Assembly (NCBI GenBank): GCA_963681505.1
Contig: OY811978.1
Location: 1,600,483 to 1,664,482, forward strand
Direction of reading: 5' to 3'
Source of the DNA: Eunapius fragilis
Lineage: Eukaryota > Porifera > Demospongiae > Spongillida > Spongillidae
DNA length: 64,000 bases
Each line of letters begins with the position of its first letter. Positions within the stretch are counted from its first letter, which is position 1. The notes below the pieces were generated by a model, which saw only the letters and a program-made list of their open reading frames with translations, ran no database searches and was not told the DNA's origin. Positions 34,001 through 47,482 of this stretch are shown here, one piece after another. The position numbers and the translations under genes are program-made.

Positions 34001-37000
34001 ATCATTAACTCAATATTTGAATACCTCAGAATATTAATCAGAACAATTCAGTTGTATATTGTGATGAGTCGAAATTAGACTTTTCCACGTTCTGTCTCTC
34101 AGGTCATAATGAGGACCAATAAAAAAGAACTTGCAAATCAGTCCTTTACAATTAAGGGCCTTACCTTTTGTGCCAATGGTTTTAAGCAATGAAGTTATTT
34201 AACTACTTTTAAAAAACAAAGTGCATGAATTTTATAGTATGTACTATACATATGTACCTTCCTCTTAGGTACCTGTCCACAGTTCACCCCTGTGGATACC
34301 TTCTCATGTCCTCAAAGCATCATCAACTACACCTGTGTCCTTAACTCAACCTCTCCTACTGTGATAACATTATGGAGTGGATCAGCACTTCAATGTTCTC
34401 CTACTAACCAGATATCACTGCTCCAGAGAGTAGCTGGAACAGTTCAAGCATTCACCCCAGTATCATGTGGCAGTCTGTCTGCTGTGACAACAGATGTTAC
34501 CTCTTCATGCTACACATCTGTCCTCACCATTCCTGCTGTTCAGGCTCTGAATGGGACCACTGTTATGTGTGCAGATGGTGTTACTGGAACTGTAGTGGGA
34601 AGTGATACAGTGAAGATTGTAGGTGGGTTGATAGTAGCCTCATAGCCAGTCTTTCATTGAGCCATTGTGATTGATGGGCTCAACACAATATTACATTTAG
34701 CCATTGTTTGAGGAAAACATGACTCCCCAGACCATCTATGCAAACAGCCTTCACAAGCATATGTTAATGCATTATTACATGTTATGTGACCTTAAAATCT
34801 TAATAAGTCCTTTTTGCTAAATAGTATATAATTTGAATTTGTACTGTTGTAGAATATTTTGGTATTATATTCTGTATACCTGAGTTGGGTATCCCATGTG
34901 TGTGTCTGTGTTTTTACATTAACCTTAACACATCAGTGCACCAATGTGTTATCTGACTACAGACTTCATGGCATGTACATGTATATGCTAATATTTTCAG
35001 CTCCTCCTGGACCTCCGAATGTTACGGCACAAACCATTGGTCCAGATATGGTACAAGTGGTGGTGACCCCCTCCCCCAGTAGTGGTCTTACCACAAGCTA
35101 CAATATCACCATCAGTAACAGTAGCTACACCACCAGTCGTCCTGTGGTCATGACCAATGGGTCTGCAATGGTCACCTTCACTGGACTGAGGAATGACTCA
35201 TTTTACAACATCTCAGCTATGGCCATCAACTATGCTGGGAATAGCAGTACCAGTATACAACGTTACATCTCATGTATGTACACAGGTTTGGTACAGGGAC
35301 CTCTGTATGCATGATGTAATGGTACATGCCTATGTACATGTATCCATATGTACATGTGTACCATATGGAAGTGTGTTATGATATATACATGGAGCGTACA
35401 CCATATATGGTCATAAATATGGGTGTTAGGACATTATTATGCTGTGCTCACCTTTGGAGAAATACATGGCCACCTCTAGTGTGTGATAATGGTATGATAA
35501 TGGGTGTCAGATAATGTCTATGTCATGGGGGGGGGGGGGGGGCAATTGTTAATAGGCTGACTGCTCTTAGTATTCACACACAGTCAAGAGCTCATACCCT
35601 TATGATGATCAGAAATAGATTAAGCTATCTGTATGCATGTGTATTTTACGTCCTACTTAACATCTTGTGGTGGGTGTGGCTACCTAAAGCCTTTAGGTGG
35701 TGGATGTGGTCAGATGCCAAAAGTTTCTGTGTGTATGTGCATAAATAAGTGTTATTTCCCTGCACACAGGGCCTGCTTCAGCTCCAACACCTGGTAAGTT
35801 ATGCTGTACACCTGTGCATACCAGAGTCTTTGTTAGGTCCCTTTGTGTACATAGCTGTTTTTGGCAGAGGGTGGAGGTCATAATGATATTCTATGTGTGT
35901 GAGTGATGGGGGGGGGGGGGGGTATGGTTAAATAATGAAATAGTCTATTGGGCAAGAATGTCAAACCACCCCTTTGTCAACCAGTGCGTATGGACATACA
36001 GTACACATGTAGGTAATACCAGTGTGTGTGTGTGTGCACATGTACAGACATACAGTACACATGTAGGTAATACCAGTGTGTGTGTGTGTGTACACATGTA
36101 CAGACATACAGTACACATGTAAGTAATACCAGTGTGTGTGTGTGTGTGTGTGTGTGTGTACACATGTACAGACATACAGTACACATGTAGGTAATACCAG
36201 TGTGTGTGTGCACATGTACAGACATACAGTACACATGTAGGTAATACCAGTGTGTGTGTGTGCACATGTACAGACATACAGTACACATGTAGGTAATACC
36301 AGTGTGTGTGTGTACACATGTATAGACATACAGTACACATGTAGGTAATACCAGTGTGTGTACACATGTACAGACATACAGTACACATGTAGGTAATACC
36401 AGTGTGTGTGTGTGCACATGTACAGACATACAGTACACATGTAGGTAATACCAGTGTGTGTGTGTACATGTACAGACATACAGTACACATGTAGGTAATA
36501 CCAGTGTGTGTGTGTGCACATGTACAGACATACAGTACAGTTTCTCGAGAAAAGAAACCAAGTTTGAGCAGAGATAATATGTTATCTCTGGTTTGAGCGT
36601 GGTTTAAACTTGGATTTGTTTGAGTAGGAAGTGACAAGTTTTGTGAACACCTCTGCACCCCTGGCTCTGTAGACGACCGGTATCTCCAAGATCTGTAGAC
36701 TTGAAGACATGCTTAAGTTGTAGCGTTAGAAGGTTTAATTAGAGAGGTGACGGACAGGTCTAGTGTTGCTGGCTGTCCCATGCACAAGTTGGGTAAAATA
36801 ATGTCTGTTGCATGGACAATGGTCCTTTAATGTAAAATCATTAATTCAATATTTGAATACCCTAGAATATTAATCAGAACAATTCAGTTGTATATTGTGG
36901 TGAGTGGAAGTTAGACTTTTCCACGTTCTGTCTCTCAGGTCATAATGAGGACCAATAAAAAAGAACTTGCAAATCAGTCCTTTACAATTAAGGGCCTTAA

Positions 37001-40000
37001 CTTTTGTGCCAATGGTTTTAAGCAATGAAGTTATTTAGCTACTTTTAAAAAACAAAGTGCATGAATTTTATAGTATGTACTATACATATGTACCTTCCTC
37101 TTAGGTACCTGTCCACAGTTCACCCCTGTGGATACCTTCTCATGTCCTCAAAGCATCATCACCTACACCTGTGTCCTTAACTCAACCTCTCCTACTGTGC
37201 TTACAATATGGAGTGGATCAGCATTTCAATGTTCTCCTACTAACCAGATATCACTGCTCCAGAGAGTAGCTGGAGTACTTCAACCATTCATCCCAATGTC
37301 ATGTGGCAGTCTCTCTGCTGTGACAACAGATGTTACCTCTTCATGCTACACATCTGTCCTCACCATTCCTGCTGTTCAGGCTCTGAATGGGACCACTGTT
37401 ATGTGTGCAGATGGTGTTACTGGAACTGTAGTGGGAAGTGATACAGTGAAGATTGTAGGTGGGTTGAGAGTAGTCTCATAGCCAGTCTTTCTTTGAGCCA
37501 TTGTGATTGATGGGCTCAACACAATATTACATTTAGCCATTGTTTGAGGAAAACATGACTCCCCAGACCATCTATGCAAACAGCCTTGACAAGCATATGT
37601 TAATGCATTATTACATGTTATGTGACCTTAAAATCTTAATAAGTCCTTTTTGCTAAATAGTATATAATTTGAACTTGTACTGTTGTAGAATATTTTGGTA
37701 TTATATTCTGTATACCTGAGTTGGGTATCCCATATGTGTGTCTGTGTTTTTACATTAATCTTAACACATCAGTGCACCAATGTGTTATCTGACTACAGAC
37801 TTCATGGCATGTACATGTACATGCTAATATTTTCAGCTCCTCCTGGACCTCCAAATGTTACGGCACAAGCCATTGGTCCAGACATGGTACTAGTGGAGGT
37901 GACCCCCTCCCCCAGTGGTGGTCTTACCACAAGCTACAATGTCACCATCAGTAACAGTAGCTACACCACCAGTCCTCCTGTGGTCATGACCAATGGGTCT
38001 GCAATGGTCACCTTCACTGGACTGAGGAATGACTCATCTTACAGCATCTCAGCAGTGGCCATCAACTGTGCTGGGAATAGCAGTACCAGTATACAACGTT
38101 ACATCTCATGTATGTACACAGGTTTGATACAGGGACCTCTGTATGTATGATGTAATGGTACATGCCTATGTACATGTATCCATGTGTACATGTGGACCAT
38201 ATGGGGCTGTGTTATGATACACATGGAGTGTACACCATATATGGTCATATGCCAATATGGGTGTTAGGACATTATTATGTGCTCACCTTTGGAGAAATAC
38301 ATGGCCACCTCTAGTGTGTGATAATGGTATGATAATGGTGTCAGATAATGTCTATGTCATGGGCGGGGGGGGGGGGGGGGTGGGGGGGGGCACATGTTAA
38401 TAGGCTGACTGCTTATAGTATTCAGGAGCTCATACCCTGATGATAGATTAAGCTATCTGTATGCATGTATATTTTACGTCCTACTTTACATCTTCTAGTA
38501 GGTGTGGCTACCAAGGTGGTGGATGTGGTCAGATGCCAAAAGTTTCTGTGTGTATGTGCATAAATAAGTGTTATTTCCCTGCACACAGGGCCTGCTTCAG
38601 CTCCAACACCTGGTAAGTTATGCTGTACACCTGAGCATACCAGAGTCTTTGTTAGGTCCCTTTGTGTACATAGCTGTTTTAGTCAGAGGGTGGAGGTCAT
38701 AATGATATTCTATGTGTGTGAGTGATGGGGGGGGGGGGGGGTATGGTTAAATAATGAAATAGCCTATTGGGCAAGAATGTCAAACCACCCCTTTGTCAAC
38801 CAGTGCGTATGGATATACAGTACACATGTAGGTAATACCAGTGTGTGTGCACATGTACAGACATACAGTACACATGTAGGTAATACCAGTGTGTGTGTGT
38901 GCACATGTACAGACATACAGTACACATGTAGGTAATACCAGTGTGTGTGTGTGCACATGTACAGACATACAGTACACATGTAGGTAATACCAGTGTGTGT
39001 GTGTGTGTACATGTACAGACATACAGTACACATGTACGTAATACCAGTATGTGTGTGTGCACATGTACAGACATACAGTACACATGTAGGTAATACCAGT
39101 GTGTGTGTGTGTGCACATGTACAGACATACAGTACACATGTAGGTAATACCAGTGTGTGTGTACATGTACAGACATACAGTACACATGTAGGTAATACCA
39201 GTGTGTGTGTGTGTGTACATGTACAGACATACAGTACACATGTACGTAATACCAGCATGTGTGTGTGCACATGTACAGACATACAGTACACATGTAGGTA
39301 ATACCAGTGTGTGTGCACATGTACAGACATACAGTACACATGTAGGTAATACCAGTGTGTGTGTGTGTGTGCACATGTACAGACATACAGTACACATGTA
39401 GGTAATACCAGTGTGTGTGTGGACATGTACAGACATATAGTACACATGTAGGTAATACCAGTGTGTGTGTGCACATGTACAGACATACAGTACACATGTA
39501 GGTAATACCAGTGTGTGTGCACATGTACAGACATACAGTACACATGTAGGTAATACCAGTGTGTGTGTGTGCACATGTACAGACATACAGTACACATGTA
39601 GGTAATACCAGTGTGTGTGTGTACATGTACAGACATACAGTACACATGTACGTAATACCAGTATGTGTGTGTGCACATGTACAGACATACAGTACACATG
39701 TAGGTAATACCAGTGTGTGTGCACATGTACAGACATACAGTACACATGTAGGTAATACCAGTGTGTGTGTGTGCACATGTACAGACATACAGTACACATG
39801 TAGGTAATACCAGTGTGTGTGTGTACATGTACAGACATACAGTACACATGTACGTAATACCAGTATGTGTGTGTGCACATGTACAGACATACAGTACACA
39901 TGTAGGTAATACCAGTGTGTGTGCACATGTACAGACATACAGTACACATGTAGGTAATACCAGTGTGTGTGTGTGCACATGTACAGACATACAGTACACA

Positions 40001-43000
40001 TGTAGGTAATACCAGTGTGTGTGTGCACATGTACAGACATACAGTACACATGTAGGTAATACCAGTGTGTGTACACATGTACAGACATACAGTACACATG
40101 TAGGTAATACCAGTGTGTGTGTGTGCACATGTACAGACATACAGTTCACATGTAGGTAATACCAGTGTGTGTGTGTGCACATGTACAGACATACAGTACA
40201 CATGTAGGTAATACCAGTGTGTGTGTGTGCACATGTACAGACATACAGTACACATGTAGGTAATACCAGTGTGTGTGCACATGTACAGACATACAGTACA
40301 CATGTAGGTAATACCAGTGTGTGTACACATGTACAGACATACAGTACACATGTAGGTAATACCAGTGTGTGTGTGTGCACATGTACAGACATACAGTTCA
40401 CATGTAGGTAATACCAGTGTGTGTGTGTGCACATGTACAGACATACAGTACACATGTAGGTAATACCAGTGTGTGTGTGTGCACATGTACAGACATACAG
40501 TACACATGTAGGTAATACCAGTGTGTGTGCACATGTACAGACATACAGTACACATGTAGGTAATACCTGTGTGTGTGTACACATGTACAGACATACAGTA
40601 CACATGTAGGTAATTCCAGTGTGTGTGTGCACATGTACAGACATACAGTACACATGTAGGTAATACCAGTGTGTGTGTGTGCACATGTACAGATATACAG
40701 TACACATGTAGGTAATACCAGTGTGTGTGTGTGTGCATGTACATACATACAGTACACATGTAGGTAATACCAGTGTGTGTGTGTGTGTGTGCACATGTAC
40801 AGATATACAGTACACATGTAGGTAATACCAAGTTGTCACATTACCAGTCCTCCTCCCCAGTCCATGCCCATACTGCATTGATGAGTAGTATGTATGTGTA
40901 TGTTGAGTGTTGTGTGTGTGCCTGTGGCTAAGCTGTTGTATTTTTGTGTACAACTTGTACATCTAGAGCGGGCGGTATTGTCAGGTTCATTTTATATATC
41001 GTGTTAGGTACCTAGGAACAATCCCAAAATAGGTTTCTGTTTGCACACTTTACTGTCATATGCATATGTTCCTATCTTCACATTGATGAGGAAGTATATT
41101 GGTGTACATGTACAAGTATCCAATGTAACCCACCTCTTCCCCCAGAGATCCTGATATGTCAGGTCAAAGGACGTGTGGTACCATGTCCTCCTGTAGCCTG
41201 TCCTGGGGACCAGGTGACCTTTACGTGGACTGCCCTAGCTCTTGTTGGTAGCAACCTATGGGTCCTGCCCAGTGGATCATGCAGTAGTTCCACCACACCA
41301 GATAGCATTGTGTTAACTCAGATTCAAAATACTTGCAGAGGTGCGACCATGACCTGTGGACCATATACAGCAACCAATGTGGATCCTGGTCCATCCACAC
41401 CATGTCTGACTAGTACCTTGACAGTGAGAGTGAACACTAGTATGACATCATCACTGATCATGGTTGGAACCCAAGATGTGTCTGCTCAGAATAATATTAT
41501 GAACACCACCCAAATCATGGTCATTGGTAAGAATGTATCTATACAACCTGTTGGTAATTTTAATCAGAATCATTATCCACAAGGGTGGTTGGTGGCATTG
41601 AGATGTAGTATTGGTATTCAGCTTGTGGTACTGGGCATGCATGAAGATGCCTTCTATAGACACAAGTGATAAAATTATTCTCTATATGAGAAGGTTGGTG
41701 GTATATAGGAATCAAAGGCGATGGTGGTGTAAAAAGCAAGGGAACAAGACTTCTGATTGAAAAGGAAAAATGAAATAGACCTATATTAGCAGCATGTTGT
41801 CATATTTAACTGTGTGAGGCCAGACAGATGCACTGTAAAGTTCAAGAGAATTTACACCAGTCCAGCTTGGAGTCCATTCTAGCAAAGTTCACACATGAGC
41901 GACAGAGATCAATACGAAGGGCAATAATAAAACATCAGCATGGCTGAATGTGGTCACATTAGAGAGTTGTCACTTTGACCTAGCACTCATTCAATGTATG
42001 GATGATTTGGCAATTCGATATCAACGGCAACCTTCCTGTATACCTATCAAGTTGATGGATGTAGTGCATATTTCACGTTGCAACATGCATTAGACTGTAA
42101 GACAGGTGGTCTTGTCATCCAACGACATAACGAAGTTTGAGACTGTCTTGGGGATATGCATGGCTGCTCAAGTATGGAGCCAGGTTGTACGTGAACAAAT
42201 TGTCAAAGAGGCTGAATCCAAAGCAGATGGTCCAGGATTGAGGAGCAATCTTGGCATTTCTAGGTGTCTGGACTCCCCGGGTGGACGCATTGCTTGATTT
42301 GAGTTGATTGACACGGCAAAATGTATCCTTATCTATTAAGGCATTGGCAACAACATCTGTGCCTTGTTTAGATGTTTTGAAGATCTATGTTGGCATACAT
42401 GTAGGGTCAAGTACTCGTAGACCTGCTAGGCGTGTCGGCAGTGCAAACAACTGCTGTTCAGCGTCAGATAGGCTTCCATCAAACAAGGCTGGCAAAAATA
42501 ATTCTTGATTGTGTCTTGTAGTACCATGAATTCATCACTGCAGCCTAGTACTACCCTTTGTATGAAGCCCCATTCACACTGAAGTGACTTTGTCATGCTT
42601 GCAAATGCTGCTTGAGGTGTCTTGGTAGCAGCATGTGATAGATGTTGCACACATTTCACCCAGCCATCCGCCTTCCCATGGATATAAGACTTCTGACTGT
42701 CCTTATCTCCAATCCCGGCCCCCACCGAGGAAACAATGGCCTGATACAACAATCACACCATGAGCTCTTTTCCTTCTTCTTCATATTTTTTAGTTACAAC
42801 CAAAAAACTCTTGGTGGGTTCAGCAAAGTAGCCATATGCAGGACCGAACTGAATAAGACGATTAAGCCATGAGTGAATGTGGGACAGCTTCCCAGCACAG
42901 GTCGAGTCATCAGCATACCAACACTGCAAATACTTTTATCAGTGGCAGGAATACATCAACATTGACATTGGATCACCTTGCGTAACTCCCTCTCTACTAT

Positions 43001-46000
43001 ACAGAAATTCATACAACCCCTTACAATCAACTTAGCATAGCCTCTGTAGGTATTGAACAGGAAGCGACTGCACCTAAGCCATAAAACATGTGCATTCCAA
43101 AGAGCTGCCTCTCTGTTGATCATGTTAAAGCATCAATGAGGAGGAATCCCCAACCAACACATCCTATAGAGCAGTCATGCCATGAATAGCACCCTTGATG
43201 CCTGCTTTGAGCCCAGTTGCTAGCTGTTCAACTCCATAAACCTCTTCTACATCTCTTCCAGTTACAAGTGCCATGGTCTTGCATATGACTCGACACAAAC
43301 ATTCTCCAATACCAATTGGTCTGACTCCAGGACATTTATCTAAAATTTTTAATGATATATCACGACCCGGGTCAATTCCTATATAGGAACTACTAACGTA
43401 ATTCCTGATGTATATATGTGTACATGTATACCTGTTAAGTTACATGGAGTGTACACCATATATGGTCATAAGGCAATATGGGTGTTAGGACATTATTATG
43501 CTGTGCTCACCTTTGGAGAAATACATGGCCACCTCTAGTGTGTGATAATGGTATGATAATGGGTGTCAAGGTAATGTCTATGTCTTTGGGGGGGGGGGGG
43601 GGGGGGGGCAATTGTTAATAGGCTAACTGCTCCTAGTATCACGAGCTCATACCCTGATGATGATCATGTATAGATTAAGCTATCTGTATGCATGTATATT
43701 TTACGTCCTACTTAACATCTTGTGGTGGGTGTGGCTAACTAAAGCCTTTAGTTGGTGTTATTTCTCACACAGGGCCTGCTTTATGTCCATCAGCTCCAAC
43801 AACCACTTCTAGTGTTCCCATCACATCACCAACTCTATCACCAAAAGAAGGATCCACCACAGGTAAGTTATGCTGTACACCTGAGCATAAAACAGTCCAA
43901 AGGACTGTGAGCTTGAGGAGGAAAAATTAGGGCTTAGGGCAGGGTAGGGGGAGCCGAAGGCCCGCTACGCCGACCCAACTTTTCACCCTCTCTCCGAATT
44001 CGCTCTCCAATTGCACCCGTCCCTCCCTCCCGACATTCTTCGTTGAAACTCACTAACTCTCCCCTTCCTTAATAACGCCATCTTTAAGTGAACGAGGCGC
44101 CTTTGGCGCCATACTCTACTTTCCTACCAGAGTCTTTGTTAGGTCCCTTTGTGTACATAGCTGTTTAGTCAGAGGGTGGAGGTCATAATGATATTCTATG
44201 TGTGTGAGTGATGGGGGTACTGACATGGTTATTTTAGTTAAATCAAGACCTAACTACATTAACTTAATCTACAGACCTTCTTAACTACTGAGCATAACTG
44301 CAAGATGGTGTCCAGTGGGGGAGGGGGAGGGGGGTTGGAAACACGACATTGTCCAGGAAGGGTTTTGGAAATACATGTATGTCCTGAGTGAGATGGTAGC
44401 ATGGGGAGGGGGGTAGCACGTAAAAGATAAGCTTGTCCTGGGGTGGGTTAGAAATATGTCCCGGAGGGTCAGGGGAGATGTTACCAAGTAGAAGCTTGTC
44501 CGGGGGCTATTTTGAAAAAACCTATCGTGGGAGGTATAAATATAACAAAAGCTTGTCCAGGAGTGGTTTTATATACAGTCCAGGGGGTGGGTGGGGTGGG
44601 GGTTACGTTTCAATTATTGTCATCTGTAGGGGTGTGTGGTTAAATAATGGAATACCCTATTGGGCAGGAATGCCAAACCGCCTATTTGTCAACCAGTGCG
44701 TATGGATATACAGTACACATGTAGGTAATACCAGTGTGTGTGCACATGTACAGACATACAGTACACATGTAGGTAATACCAGTGTGTGTGTGTGCACACA
44801 TGTAGGTAATACCAGTGTGTGTGTGTGCACATGTACAGACATACAGTACACATGTAGGTAATACCAGTGTGTGTGTGTGTGTGTACATGTACAGACATAC
44901 AGTACACATGTACGTAATACCAGTATGTGTGTGTGCACATGTACAGACATACAGTACACATGTAGGTAATACCAGTGTGTGTGTGCACATGTACAGACAT
45001 ACAGTACACATGTAGGTAATACCAGTGTGTGTGTGCAAATGCACAGACATACAGTACACATATAGGTAATACCAGTGTGTGTGTGTGCACATGTACAGAC
45101 ATACAGTACACATGTAGGTAATACCAGTGTGTGTGTGTGTACATGTACAGACATACAGTACACATGTAGGTAATACCAGTGTGTGTGTGTGTGTACATGT
45201 AAAGACATACAGTACACATGTAGGTAATACCAGTGTGTGTGTGCACATGTACAGACATACAGTGCACATGTAGGTAATACCAGTGTGTGTGTACACATGT
45301 ACAGACATACAGTACACATGTAGGTAATACCAGTGTGTGTGTACACATGTACAGACATACAGTACACATGTAGGTAATACCAGTGAGTGTGTGTGTGTGC
45401 ACATGTACAAACATACAGTACACATGTAGGTAATACCAGTGTGTGTGTGCACATGTACAGACATACAGTACACATGTAGGTAATACCAGTGTGTGTGTAC
45501 ACATGTACAGACATACCGTACACATGTAGGTAATACCAGTGTGTGTGTGTGCACATGTACAGACATACAGTACACATGTAGGTAATACCAGTGTGTGTGT
45601 GTACACATGTACAGACATACAGTACACATGTAGGTAATACCAGTGTGTGTGTGTGTGCACATGTACAGACATACAGTACACATGTAGGTAATACCACTGT
45701 GTGTGCACATGTACAGACATACAGTACACATGTAGGTAATACCAGTGTGTGTGTACACATGTACAGACATACCGTACACATGTAGGTAATACCAGTGAGT
45801 GTGTGTGTGCACATGTACAGACATACAGTACACATGTAGGTAATACCAGTGTGTGTGTGCACATGTACAGACATACAGTACACATGTAGGTAATACCAGT
45901 GTGTGTGCACATGTACAGACATACTGTACACATGTAGGTAATACCAGTGTGTGTGTGTGCACATGTACAGACATACAGTACACGTAGGTAATACCAGTGT

Positions 46001-47426
46001 GTGCAAACTAACTCTTAACTAATTTTAGTTGCAAGGGACATGTGTTAATTGCATGCCACCTCTTACATGTGTATCCCTGTACACAGGGCCTGCCTCACCT
46101 CAACCAACAACTTCTGGTGTTCCCATCACCTCATCTACTCCATCACCACCACCATCCAACACAGCTACAGGTACTTATCCTCCATATGATTGCATCTTTG
46201 TGTACATGTACAGACATACAGTACACATGTAGGTAATACCAGTGTGTGTGTGTGCATATGTACAGACATACAGTACACATATAGGTAATACCAGTGTGTG
46301 TATGCACATGTACAGACATACAGTACACATGTAGGTAATACCAGTGTGTGTGTGTGCATATGTACAGACATACAGTACACATATAGGTAATACCAGTGTG
46401 TGTGTGTACATATACAGACATACAGTACACATGTAGGTAATACCAGTGTGTGTGTGTACATGTACAGACATACAGTACACATGTAAGTAATACTAGTGTG
46501 TGTGTGTACATGTACAGACATACAGTACACATGTATGTAATACCAGTGTGTGTGTGTACATGTACAGACATACAGTACACATGTAGGTAATACCAGTGTG
46601 TGTGTGTGTGTGCACATGTACAGATATACAGTACACATGTAGGTAATACCAGTGTGTGTGTGCACATGTACAGACATACAGTACACATGTAGGTAATACC
46701 AGTGTGTGTGTGTGCACATGTATAAACATACAGTACACATGTAGGTAATCCCTCTTTCTCCTCTCCTCTTAACCCTACCTCTCCCATCCCCTCCCACCTC
46801 CTCCCATTGCACTATATGTGCATATCTACAGTTTCTATAAGTCCAATGATAGGTCCAGTTGGTGCAGTAGTAGGTGGAGTAGTTGGAGGTGTGGCCCTTC
46901 TGGTCATCATCATCATAGTCATCATTGTGGTGGTCCTGTTACGTCCAAAGGGTAACAAGACAGAAGGTAGGCCATGAGTGAACTTTCCATATTTGACATT
47001 TTGGTTTTCTTTGTACAGCTGATAACACTATGCCACTGAAGTACAAAATGGAATCAATCAGGTATGTGTGTCATGTATGTACCCTGGTGTGTTTTTGGTT
47101 GTGGGCATTTTTATACTGCGCATTGTATTTAACCCCTGGACACATTAGCCCCGCCCCACCATCCCGTGGACCTCGTACAGAAACTCCTCCCCCTGGGGAA
47201 CCTTCTGTATATGCAGTTGTTGACAACTCCATGAAGCCAAAAAACCAACCAGTATGAACTTATATTTTCATGTATGTGCACACACCTTGTCACCATCATG
47301 ACATCACCTCCACCCATCACATCCAATCACATCACATAATAACCCTCAAGGTACTGCACTCACACACCAGCACTCACACACCAGCACAAGTTTGCATACC
47401 AGCACTCGCACACCAGCACACATGTG

Positions 47427-47482
<56 letters not shown>

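Larger units (their letters stand above)
33700..36540 (+). repeat. first unit of a 2.8-kb tandem duplication
   Basis: From AGAAAAGAAACCA to inside minisatellite array 3. It contains the Ig-a, FN3 and stalk exons and is repeated from 36541. The junction is CATACAGTACAG|TTTCTCG, so the duplication ended within a minisatellite unit. Confidence 0.85.
36541..38800 (+). repeat. second unit of the 2.8-kb tandem duplication
   Basis: Matches 33705-35980 with few changes, including introns, G-runs and exons, and again runs into the minisatellite (array 4). Confidence 0.85.

Noticed and set aside
38764-40962. Very long open frames (over 400-700 codons, His/Thr/Cys/Tyr-rich) on the minus strand
   Set aside because: They are translations of the (TG)n-core minisatellite, open in all three frames because the unit lacks stops on that strand. 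The same happens at 23.4-25.0, 35.9-36.7, 44.6-46.0 and 46.1-46.8 kb.
41830-43390. Twin-priming inversion of a LINE
   Set aside because: The halves point toward each other, the reverse of what twin priming produces.
44697-46006. Centromeric or subtelomeric satellite
   Set aside because: Arrays are short, intronic and tied to one gene family; no telomere repeat is present.
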